From the NCBI RefSeq assembly GCF_000315625.1, contig NW_005434635.1, positions 313,342 through 377,341 on the forward strand: DNA of 64,000 bases, written 5' to 3'. This stretch comes from Guillardia theta CCMP2712. Lineage: Eukaryota > Cryptophyceae > Pyrenomonadales > Geminigeraceae. A program made the translations under genes and the position numbers. Below are positions 33,601-42,539 of this stretch, piece by piece (position 1 is the first letter of the stretch; every line of letters starts with the position of its first letter). Below the pieces are notes generated by a model. The model was not told where the DNA came from. It worked only from the letters and a program-made list of their open reading frames with translations, and ran no database searches.

Positions 33601-33863
33601 ACGTCACGAACTCCGCGAACGCGAAGCCCCGATGGCTCCCGTCGAACTTGCTCGGCAGCCTCAGGCTCGTCAGCTCCCCGAACGACGACAGCAGGTCTCG
33701 CAGCTCCTTCTTGTTCGCTGACCAGCCGTCATGTCACTCCTCGACCCTCCCGCGCCTCCTCCTGACCTTCAAAGGGGACGTTGCGGATGACGAGCTTGCT
33801 GCAGTCCTGGGGGGCCTGGGAGTCGCTGGGCTTTGCCCTGCTCCTGTTGTCCTTGGTGACGTC
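33601..33863 (-). repeat. Inverted partial copy of the Mrd1 RRM5 exons and intron
   Basis: Reverse complement of about 31768-32022: it includes the end of one exon, the 45-nt intron after NVPFEG and most of the RRM5 exon (reading ELRDLLSSFGELTSLRLP on the minus strand). The intron is retained, so it arose by DNA duplication, not by retroposition. It lacks start and end of the gene and is a pseudogene fragment. Confidence 0.9.
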
Positions 33864-33919
33864 ATCTTACTTCGCTGTTCATCTCAACAACTTTCGGAGG
33901 ACAATTACCAACCGGGCAG

Positions 33920-34105
33920 CTCAGTCCATCGAGTCACATCGAGCCAGCTGTCAACTTGTGACTTGTACACTATCATAGTTTGTATTCGCAACTTGCTATC
34001 TACACCTCGGTCACCTAGTAAAAACTCTAGTCCGAGTAAAACTCTCTGAGATGCACGAAGCTGCGTTTGTAGAACTCACTTCGTCTACTATCAAAACTGC
34101 AACCA
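33920..34105. repeat. Duplicated segment, copy 1
   Basis: Starts with CTCAGTCCATCGAGTCACATC and includes GAGCCAGCTGTCAACTTGT, AAAACTCTCTGAGATGCAC and CTGCAACCATCTGCC. It matches 34766-34925 in the same order and orientation with small indels and about 10-15% differences by eye. No gene is assigned. Confidence 0.75.
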
Positions 34106-34607
34106 TCTGCCTTGTTGTCACGGCTCTCGAGCGACGTGCAGCTACTGCATCGTGACGGGGTAAATTCTGACGGCACGTTGGGAGCAGGTGAGACTTCTGA
34201 GAGCGGCAAGACGTGCAAAGGGCTTCTACCCCAGACACTCGAGCCGCTGAGCTGGACCAGCAGCTCAGCGTCCTCGGGATCGTCGTAACATAGCCTCGGA
34301 GGCGGGCCCTCTCCCTCTGCACTCCATGAGAGACGGGCCGATCGGAGATTTACTGAAGGGCCGTGCTGCTGTCACAGGATTGAGAGAGCCGTTCATCTTT
34401 ACTACAGAAAACTCCGAGGAGACGTAAAGTTCCAATTTCAAGTTGCACGACTGCGACCTCTTGATGAACCGGCGCGTTCTTGTTGTTTCGGTGAGGCTCA
34501 TAACCTTCCAGTACGATTGCTCACAAAAATCCGAATGCCCCTCAACAGGTCTCGTCCTCGTCAGCCCACCTGGCACCTCCGCCTCCTTCCGAAGTTCAAC
34601 TTACCTC

Positions 34608-34631
34608 CTCCTCCTCCTCCTCCTCCTCCCT
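34608..34631. repeat. (CTC)n microsatellite
   Basis: Eight CTC units between duplicated segments. No gene around. Confidence 0.9.
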
Positions 34632-34765
34632 GAGTCACTCTTCTTGTGCCTCGTTCATCTACAACTCCTGTCGTCCTTCAAGTGACCGTCACGGTCATGT
34701 TACTTCGCCAGCTCGTCTCAACACTGCTGCCGGAGGAACTTCGAAACTCTCAATCACCAACGAGG

Positions 34766-34925
34766 CTACTCAGTCCATCCCAGTCACATCGAGCCAGCTG
34801 TCAACTTGTACATCATCATAGTTCGTACTCCAATCCCAATAAAACTCTCTGAAATGCACAAAGCTGCGTTTGTAGTACTTACTTCGTTGACTATTCAAAC
34901 TGCAACCAACCATCTGCCTTGTTGT
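34766..34925. repeat. Duplicated segment, copy 2
   Basis: Second copy of the segment at 33920-34105, with CCAATAAAACTCTCTGAAATG and CAACCAACCATCTGCCTTG. On the minus strand both copies can be read as related peptides (YKRSFVHFREFY and YKRSFVHLREFY), which hints at former coding sequence. Confidence 0.7.
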
Positions 34926-35220
34926 CCCGATTTCCGAGCATGTGCTGTTACCTGGTACTTTCTTTCGGGTAGATTCCAACGGAGCATTGAGAGTTCTAAG
35001 AGTGGCAAGACTTGCACAGGGCTGTTTGATGATAACTTTATTGATTCCTAACAATCTTACATGTAGTCCGACACAGCTTCTGTCAGATGACTGAGAAAAC
35101 AATGAAAGAAACCGCAAACGCGTAGTCAGGCGGAAGAGGTGCTTTTGTTCGCCGATACTTGTTGTTGAAATTTATGTACAATGTCCTGACTTGATCTTGG
35201 CTGCCTGTTCCAGGTGAGTT

Positions 35221-35739
35221 TCAGTTCACTTCCTTCGGTACGTCTCCGCTCGTAGGAAGAGGATTGCCGACCTGATCCATAGATGAGCTTTGAATTAACC
35301 TGACCGATCGCGCCAGACAGATCAGCCGCCTCCTCTTCTCCTCTGACAGATGCTCCGCCCTGGCAAGCTGCGAGCTGCTCAGCCCCAGGCACTCGAGCTC
35401 GACCAGCAGCGACTCCTCGGGGTCGTCGATGGAAGGGAGGCTGAGCTCGTCGAAGGAGGGCTGGGGAGAGCAGGAGGAGGAGTAGGAGGACGAAGATGGT
35501 GAGGGGAATGAGGGGAAGGGTGAGGGTGAGAAGCTCTGTAAAGAGAGGGCTCGTGTAGCAGGACACTCCACCATGTCCCCCTGCGCTCCGGTAGCGGCAA
35601 GGTCCTCCGATTTACAAGGATCAACTTCAGAGTCAGAGTCGATTTTACTACTGCACGGAACGGAAACGGAACTGCTGCGACCTCTTGTTCCGATCGCGTT
35701 CCTGCCCGGCGCCGAGCCCGGACTCGGGTGTTGAGGCAA
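35221..35739 (-). CDS. Unknown ORF, duplicated copy B
   Basis: 172 codons in one frame from ATG 35739: MPQHPSPGSAPGRNAIGTR, a polar middle with KIDSDSEVDPCKSEDL, a Ser/Pro-rich segment, then the same block as copy A (PSFDELSLPSIDDPEESLLV through RRRLICLARSV) and a different tail (LIQSSSMDQVGNPLPTSG). It is the longer copy and may be the parent of the copy at 33258. A degraded third piece of the block lies near 34225-34265. Function unknown. Confidence 0.45.
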   Translation of the reverse strand: MPQHPSPGSAPGRNAIGTRGRSSSVSVPCSSKIDSDSEVDPCKSEDLAATGAQGDMVECPATRALSLQSFSPSPFPSFPSPSSSSYSSSCSPQPSFDELSLPSIDDPEESLLVELECLGLSSSQLARAEHLSEEKRRRLICLARSVRLIQSSSMDQVGNPLPTSGDVPKEVN

Positions 35740-35772
35740 CTGATCAGAGCAAGCCTCACCTCAGGTCATGTC

Positions 35773-35852
35773 AAGCAGTCGATGTGGCTCTGTGCACAAG
35801 AGCACTGAAAGGAAGCAGTCGATGTGGCTCTGTGCACAAGAGCACTGAAAGG
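35773..35852. repeat. 40-bp tandem duplication
   Basis: Two identical 40-bp units each starting AAGCAGTCGATGTGGCTCTG and ending GCACTGAAAGG. Confidence 0.95.
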
Positions 35853-36690
35853 ACAGCAACAGCTACAATAGGGACGACGTAGGAGGATCACGAAGAAGAC
35901 AGCAAGAACCTAGGACCCATGGATGGCAGCAGATGATAAGCGAGTCAGCTCATATCAGTCTGCGACAGGACAGCAAGTGACAGGAATAACGGCTAGTGGG
36001 AACTTCCGAAGTTGGAAGTATCACCCCTGCCAGTCATGGTCATGGAAGGACACAGGGTTCGATCAGAGAAGACAGTACTATCATGACTATTCTACAGGAG
36101 GTCTTACGATGAAGGCACGAGACCACCTCTCAGCAGGTTGCAGAGACACGCAGGTTCTGTCAAGGCCAAGGGAGCAACTGTGTCAACTCGACAGGAAGCG
36201 TTGGATGAGAATCGAAGACCTCATCATGTCAAGCCTATGACTCTTTCTCAGGGAGCCTCTACTAAGGCTATGGGACTAGGACCGGACTCGGACCGGTCGA
36301 AGGACCATACCGCGGATACGAAGCGTAGGGTACCGGTCAGTAGTGATAGTTCCTAGGATCACCAGGCTTCCCCTATTTGAGGGAAGTTCGAGGGAGAGGA
36401 AGAGGGGCCGCTCGCATTTGCAGGAAAGGAAAGGAGAATGAGGTGAAGGGTCTCTGTGAGACTGGGTTGCTTGAAGTAAACAAGCTTGTATACCTGTACC
36501 AATCTCTTATCACCTCTAAGTTACTTCTCTGAATCCTGATATTATTCCTGCGACTGCGCGGCCCGGCCATCGGTGATCGCAAGTATCACGAGTCATCACT
36601 ATGGATACGTCATCACTGTCTACTTCGTGTGAGGAGAGAGTTCCACTGGAAATCTCGACCCATATTATAAATTCGTGACTCGCCGCCTTC
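35853..36690. other. Interval with one uncertain plus-strand ORF
   Basis: A frame from ATG 35923 to 36240 (MAADDKRVSSYQSATGQQV to LIMSSL, about 105 codons) is polar and Tyr/Gln-rich and resembles retroelement gag linker sequence, but no zinc knuckle, protease or RT motif follows. CGGACTCGGACCGGTCG at about 36285 echoes the GC-island vocabulary. No firm gene. Confidence 0.3.
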
Positions 36691-36753
36691 ACTCAAAGTT
36701 AAGTGAAAGATCAGTACGAGGACCATCAGGAGAGTAGAGGAGGCTTGACCCTG
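36691..36753 (+). repeat. Dispersed 63-bp repeat, copy 1
   Basis: Begins ACTCAAAGTTAAGTGAAAGA, contains TCAGTACGAGGACCATCAGG and ends GAGGCTTGACCCTG. A close copy lies at 42094-42156. Both lie upstream of genes (PDZ genes at 36963 and 42540). Confidence 0.9.
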
Positions 36754-36962
36754 GGCTCGCCTCACTCGGTATTCCAGAGAGGCCCATAACCTTCCCAGTG
36801 CGTGGACTCATAAGGCCCTTGCTGGTCCTACCCCTTCCCTGTTCCACCTCCGACGTCCTCCTCCTCTCCTGCGCTCCTCCTCTCTTCATCTTGCATTCTT
36901 TCTCGAAGCATCATCCATCTACAGCTTCACCTCCTCCGTCCCGTTCTACAGCTTGCCCTGAT

Positions 36963-37671
36963 ATGACTCGATCTTCCCTATCTCCCCTGCTCTTCAGTGC
37001 GCTGCTGATCTATGAATGCCATGGGTGGTCGCTGCCGCCTCCTTCCCTACGCACGTTCGCTTCTGCTAAGGCCGGAATGACCGTGACCTCGAGTCGTCGA
37101 CCAAGGCGGTATGCGTGCAGCATGGCAGGTGAGGAGAGCTGTCGAGCTTTGTCTCATATGAAATCAAGTTTGTTCGCTAGTTTGCTCTACATGTCGTCTC
37201 CTTTCATCTTTGTCTTCGAACTGTTGGCCACCTCATGCTGAACGCTTCCATTTGTCAGTCGGCGTGCCGGGCAATGGCGAGGGTCAGGTGTCGGACTTCA
37301 TCGTGCCTGCTGGATGTGACAAGGTGCGAGTTGGCAAACCGCTGGGGATCCTGCTGGAGGAGGTCGAGGACGGCAAGGGAGCGGTGGTGGTGAGCGTGAA
37401 GGAGGGGTCGAACGCCGACAAGTCGGGCGTGCGTGTTGGGGATGAGCTAGTGGCGTGCTCGGCAACGACTCTCAAGGCAGGGAAGGATGGGGCGTACGAG
37501 AGGACAGGGTACGGGGGTAGGCCGTTTGACAACTGGGACGTCATAATGTTCCCTTGTGGCGACCAGCCGTTCGAGGCGATCATGGCGGCGATAGCGTCCA
37601 ACAACGAGAGGTGGGGCATCAACTCAGTGACGCTGGTGCTGAGGAGGAGAGAGGGAGAGGAAGGGCGGTAG
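36963..37671 (+). CDS. PDZ-like domain protein with secretory/plastid leader
   Basis: Two exons. Exon 1 (36963-37126) encodes MTRSSLSPLLFSALLIYECH then GWSLPPPSLRTFASAKAG and a Ser/Arg-rich stretch, like a signal peptide plus transit peptide. Intron GTGAGGAGAG...TTTGTCAG. Exon 2 encodes VGVPGNGEGQVSDFIVPAGC, then a compact PDZ-like fold: KPLGILLEEVEDGKGAVVVS, VKEGSNADKSGVRVGDELVA (the G-L/I-G-D-E-L core of PDZ loops) and a tail with FDNWDVIMFPCGDQPFEAIM and INSVTLVLRRR. About 215 residues. No protease domain is present. Similar plastid PDZ proteins of unknown role occur in algae. It would sit in the plastid or the periplastidial space. The 3' end faces the WRNIP1-like gene, about 100 bp away. 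Confidence 0.75.
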
Positions 37672-37772
37672 GGGTTCAGATGGCACGAAGTTATTTTCGT
37701 GATGTTCATGTGAATGGAATAATGTCGCAAGAGTGGCCGAGATGACGAGCGGTGAAGGGAAAGGAGGCAAAT

Positions 37773-40700
37773 TCACAGAGCAGGACTGACTTCTCTCCTC
37801 CTCGCTGGCTCTACCGTGAGAAAGCGGCGGCCGGCGAGCTCAGGAGGGAGGTATTCCTGATCGCATCCTTCCGGATAGTCGTGATTGTACTTGTATCCTT
37901 TGCCCCATCCCAGATCCGCAAGCACCTGCACAAGTTTCAGATGAGGAAAGGGTGACAGAGGCAAGGAGAGGAATGTGCGAGTGAGGTAAGGGGTCGTGGT
38001 AGGAGGACAGGGTAGGCTGGAGCTGCTGAAACACGATCGTAGGTTCTAGCATAGAGCACCAAGGGAAGGAGGAGAGAAGTGGGAAGGAGACAACATCACC
38101 TTGCTCGTAGCGTTCCGCAAGTGGAGGGGAACAGGATAGTTGGGCTCTTCACGCACACAGGCAGCTGCAGCCTTGTAGGCGGAGTAGAGGGCGTTGCACT
38201 TGGGGCAGCAAGCGAGGTAGACGGCGCACTGTCTCCAGGTCAACGGCAGCAAGTCTGGTCGTCAGAGCAGACCTGGCACAGAGCTAGGTTGCACTCCGGC
38301 ATGCCGATAGCCTTGACCGCTTCCAGCGTCGCCGTTGCCTGGCCAAGGACTGTGAGACCCGGGCCCCGGCGGTCTCCATTGAGCCTCCGTGAAACCTGAA
38401 CGAGGGCAGAGGTGTCGGCCAACCCGATGTCTTCGCTAGCAATACGGATCATCCGACGAGCGACGTACTGGAACGAGTCTCAACTTGTGCTCGGTCGAAG
38501 CACAAGGGCTCAGACCTCAGGGTTTTCTCCTCCTTCCAGCATTCGCGCGAGCCAGTAGATCTTTCAGAAACGGCGTCATCCTCCTCGCCTCCCCTTCCCT
38601 CCCTCCTTCCTCTGTCCACCCACAAGACCCACGTCTTCACACTCCCTCTCTGCCTCTGCCTCTCTCTTCTCCTCCTCTCCTCTCCTCTCCTCTCCTCTCC
38701 TCTCCTCTCCTCTCCTCTCCTCTCCTCTCCTCTCCTCTCCTCTCCTCTCCTCTCCTCTCCTCTCCTCTCCTCTCCTCTCCTCTCCTCTCCTCTCCTCTCC
38801 TCTCCTCTCCTCTTGCTCCTCTTGCTCCTCTCCTCTCCTCTCCTCTCCTCTCCTCTCCTCTTGCTCCTCTCCTCTCCTCTCCTCTCCTCCGCGGTGCCAG
38901 TACCGTAGCTTGCGGGTCACTCCCTCGGATGCTTTTGTGGAATGCGGAGATGCAGTTGTAGTGCTCGTCGCCGTGCGCGTCGTAAGCGACCGTCATCTGG
39001 TCGAGCGTTGCCTTGCGGACGTCGTCGAGCTGAAAGGAGTGAGGGAGGAGAGCAGCTAACAAGTAAAAGTACGGTGATAAGAAGGGCATCTGACACTGAC
39101 GTGATGAGTCAGCGAGGCTGAGGAGCTAGGAATCGACTCACTCGACAAGGGGCGAGGAGGTTTGTTCGAGGTGGACGGAGGGGTGTCAAACGTCTGCGAG
39201 CATTCATGCACGGAGTCTGCCAGCTTGGACGGGGCGAATCTGTCATCACGCCCTCCTCGTCCACTTCAGCCCCTGCTCCTGCTGCCCCTCCTGCTCCTCC
39301 TCGCGCTCTTCCAGCGTCTCTCCCTCCTCTTTCTTCGCTGCTCCTGCTCCTCTCCATGGCGTGTGACATGGAGACTTCGACGAAGTTCAAGGCTGCAGGA
39401 GCATCGGGGTTAGTGGAGAAGACGTCATTTCATCTTGACCTGATCGAGCATCTCCGTCTGCTAACTTGACCACAACATCAAGAGCCTGAGGCTGACGGGA
39501 AAGAGAGTGAGAAGCTCGCATGTCCATCACCACAAGAACAAGCACAAACTTCCATCGAGACGGTCGCAGGCTTCTGCAGGCCCTCTGTTTCATGGCAAAG
39601 TCACCAGTGCAGCTTGTCAGGCATCGATCGCTACCTTGACCTCCACGGAGTTTATCAAGTCCCGGCATCAGCCCGTTCTCCCGATCATTCAGTGCTTCGG
39701 AGATGGTGAGGACAAGGCAGGATGGTCAGAGTTTGGTTCCGAACCTCTCAGGATGATATCCTTCACTTCCTCCTCGTCTAACTTCTTCAAATTGTACACT
39801 TGACACCTGCGCCGCAAGAGTTTCAGGCAGGAGCAACTGAGAGGAGAGTTATCACAACCTGGACAGCAAGGCTCTGTTCAACGAGAAGCTCGGGTTCTCC
39901 GTCGTGGCGCCGATCAGTGTGATCAACCCCGACTCGACATGCGGAAGAAAGGCGTCCTGTTCAATGCCACGTCACGGCATCACGGGCCCTCTCCCCTCCC
40001 TCGTGCCTGTTGAATCTTGTTGAAGCGATGTATTTCATCCAGGAACAAGATCGTCTTGCGGCCGTGCAGCGACAAGTTGGACTGAGCCTCTCGAACTATC
40101 CTCTTCACATCCGCCAGCCCAGAGTTGACCGCAGACAGGAAGACGGAGGTGAATCCTTCGGCTCTGCTCACGATCTTACCTAGAGTGCTCTTGCCACATC
40201 CTGGAGGGCCCCAAAGGATTATGGAAGGGATGCTTCCAGTGAGAAGAAACTTTCTGATTGCATTGGCGACATCCCGCTGTCCAACGATCCTCTCCACACT
40301 CTCCGGTCTCATCCTCTCTGCCAATGGTCTTCGTTCGAAGTCAGCCGGCCTCCTCCTTTTCGGAACCTGGTCCTCACGATCCTCCTGCTCCTGCTCCTCA
40401 GGCAGCACATGCACTTCCACGTCCCCCGCCTTCACGTCGCTCATCACGTTCACCTCCTCCTCCGGCTCCCTCTCCCTCTTGATCACAGCGCTCCGAGAGA
40501 GTTCGCGCGACATGGTCGGGAACGACACCATCGACGAGCTCTTGACCAGCCTTGAGCTGCTCTTCCCCATCCGACCGGGCTTTTCTTTAACAGGAGCCCT
40601 TCCCCTCTGACTGGGTTGAGACAGCAAGGATGGCTTTTGCGAGGCTGTGAAGATCGGAGCCAGGGACTTCGTACAGGAGGAGGAGGGAGGAGGAGCGTCT

Positions 40701-40919
40701 TCGTTCTCCTTGACGACTGTAACGCTGGGCCTCGCTACAGCTCCAGAGACCAGCTTCTCGATTGCAAGCGCGACGTTCCCGCTTACCTGGGGAGCGTGAG
40801 AGGTCAAACAACAAGATGAGATTCGCCAGACCTGTCGGAGAGCATCCTTGATGATCCCTTCGTCAGTGAACCCCATCTCTTTGATCATATGGATCTTCCC
40901 CTCGCTAAAAATCTCCATC
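37773..40919 (-). CDS. WRNIP1: WRNIP1/Mgs1-type AAA+ ATPase (RarA family)
   Basis: Clamp-loader-like ATPase acting at stalled replication forks. The N-terminus has a UBA-like ubiquitin-binding module ([31 protein letters not shown]; family members carry UBZ or UBA here), a long basic Ser/Lys-rich linker, then [17 protein letters not shown], Walker [10 protein letters not shown], Walker [11 protein letters not shown], sensor 1 [20 protein letters not shown]. Later exons carry [54 protein letters not shown]-type sequence, [37 protein letters not shown] and [20 protein letters not shown], ending [20 protein letters not shown] and LAGRRF, all hallmarks of this family. I place the start at ATG 40919, the first Met before the UBA-like module. 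The reading frame is open further upstream to 41134 without an ATG. A very long pentanucleotide repeat sits in an intron. Confidence 0.9.
38664..38890. repeat. (CTCCT)n pentanucleotide repeat
   Basis: About 225 bp of CTCCT (GAGGA on the gene strand) with a few CTTGCTCCT interruptions, in an intron of the WRNIP1-like gene just after the exon encoding FHKSIRGSD. Confidence 0.97.
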
Positions 40920-41134
40920 GCTCCTCTGATTCTTGTCAGGTACCACGAGGGTTTCACGACTTTGTTTCTGATACAACGGTCCTCATTTCCTGCCTCCAAA
41001 AAGTTACTGCGAACATGGCTGGCAAAGGCTTCAACAATCAGTTTCAACAACCGTTCTGCGATGAGTGGCAAGGAAATTTTTGAAACTAGGGAGAGGAACC
41101 GGCAGAATATCTCGGAAAATAAGGAAACTTTCAC

Positions 41135-41716
41135 AGCAGCACAACAAAATCAAGATCCCATTATGCAATAAATGGATGTGAGTGCCTCTGCACCGCCACT
41201 CCTTCTTCACTCGGTAACTGTATAGGACCATTCTGCTGCTCCCAAGTATCGAAGCCAATGGGACTCTAAGGTGAACGGAAGATCCGAATCAACTCTGCAC
41301 GCGATGCGAACCTCACTATCCCTCTTAGCCATCCAACCTTGCTCCCTCCCTCGCTTTCATCTTTCCCCTTCATCGCATTCCTTCCTCCATTTTCTTCCTC
41401 CTTCCCTCTTCCTCCCCGTCCTCTACTTCCTTTCTATCTTCCCTCCGCTCCTCCCAGGGCAGGAGAGGAGGAGGAGGAGGAGGAGGAGCGGCAGGAGCCT
41501 CAGCTGCATAGGTACAGGATGCGGCCGGTAATTGTTTTTATTTGTCTCCACAGGGGAAATCAAAGAGAGGAGGAGAGGATGGAGCAGCGTGAGAAGCGGA
41601 CGGGGAGAGGAACTGAGGAGAGAAACCGGAGCGGTAGGTGAAGGGGAACAGAGTAGGAGGTGGGGAGAGGGAAAGAATCCGAAGCGGGAAGGGGGGAGAC
41701 TGGAGCTGGAGCCAGG
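41135..41716. other. 5' intergenic region between divergent genes
   Basis: Upstream of both the minus-strand WRNIP1-like gene and the plus-strand gene at 41717. Holds a pyrimidine-rich stretch (41330-41455) and a purine-rich stretch (41460-41700). No gene recognised. Confidence 0.5.
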
Positions 41717-41908
41717 ATGCGACTCAAGCTGCTGCTGTGCATGGTTGTTGTGAATTTTGCTGTTCCGTCCGGCATCTTGTTGGATCGAGTCCAGGGAGTG
41801 TCGAAACTTTCTCTCTGTCTTCGAGGAGGACTCGATTTCTACCCTTCCTCCTCATGGGAGGATGAATACAAGCACCTGCATCCCGACCGGTTGATCTTTG
41901 ACCGTGAG
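41717..41908 (+). CDS. 5' part of a gene with signal peptide and LRGG motif (cut by gap)
   Basis: ATG 41717 opens MRLKLLLCMVVVNFAVPSGI, a strong signal peptide, then LLDRVQGVSKLSLCLRGGLD, FYPSSSWEDEYKHLHPDRL, IFDRE. The frame runs into the assembly gap at 41909, so product is unknown. The LRGG about 35 residues in parallels VRLRGG in the gene starting at 11055, suggesting a shared targeting leader. Confidence 0.6.
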
Positions 41909-42008
41909 NNNNNNNNNNNNNNNNNNNNNNNNNNNNNNNNNNNNNNNNNNNNNNNNNNNNNNNNNNNNNNNNNNNNNNNNNNNNNNNNNNNNNNNNNNNN
42001 NNNNNNNN
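41909..42008. other. Assembly gap (100 N)
   Basis: Exactly 100 N. It interrupts the gene that starts at 41717; true length unknown. Confidence 0.98.
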
Positions 42009-42270
42009 GTTAAGGGAAAAATCAGGCAGTACAAGGACCGTACAATCAGGAGAGTCGAGTCGGCGAGGAGGAGGTGACCCTTGACCAACTTTTACTCAAA
42101 GTTAAGTTAAAGATCAGTACGAGGACAATCAGGAGAGTCGAGGAGGCTTGACCCTGACACTGTCGCACAGGCCAAACGGCGAGAAGAGAAAAGACAGCGA
42201 GAACCAAACCCAATCCTGCCAACTGCTGCCCCCCAAACTTAACTGATACCTTCACTTAACTGCGCGCTGG
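42009..42270. repeat. Diverged tandem and dispersed repeats
   Basis: Two diverged units (about 42009-42080 and 42094-42156) share GTTAAG, TACAAGGACCGTACAATCAGG/TACGAGGACAATCAGG, AGAGTCGAG and TGACCC. The second is the copy of 36691-36753. At 42216-42262 the minus strand reads GTTAAGTGAAGGTATCAGTT, AAGTTTGGGGGGCAGCAGTT, which recurs on the plus strand near 48814 and partly near 49308. A signal-peptide-like minus frame here has no ATG and is not called. Confidence 0.75.
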
Positions 42271-42539
42271 ACAATACCCCCCCGCCGCCATGCCAGCGAT
42301 TCTTGCGTCGATCATGATGATTACCGTGGGATCACCCCCCATCCCTCCCTCCCTCTCGTCCTCCCTCCACTCCCTCGTTCCTGCATCTTGGGATTCCCGC
42401 TCCCATCAGCCACTCCGATTTTGCCCCCATCCCCACTCTGACCGAATTACCCTCATCCCCGCGCTGAAACGTCGAGAGAGTCAACTCGCGGTCAACTCTG
42501 AAACCTTTGACTACTTTTTTCAAGTCTTGCGACCCGGCC

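Noticed and set aside
38485-38961. Ser/Leu/Pro repeat protein over the CTCCT tract
   Set aside because: The tract lies in an intron of the WRNIP1-like gene, whose exons flank it on the minus strand.
42046-42255. Signal-peptide-like minus-strand ORF next to the gap
   Set aside because: No ATG start, lies in diverged repeats, and has no continuation.
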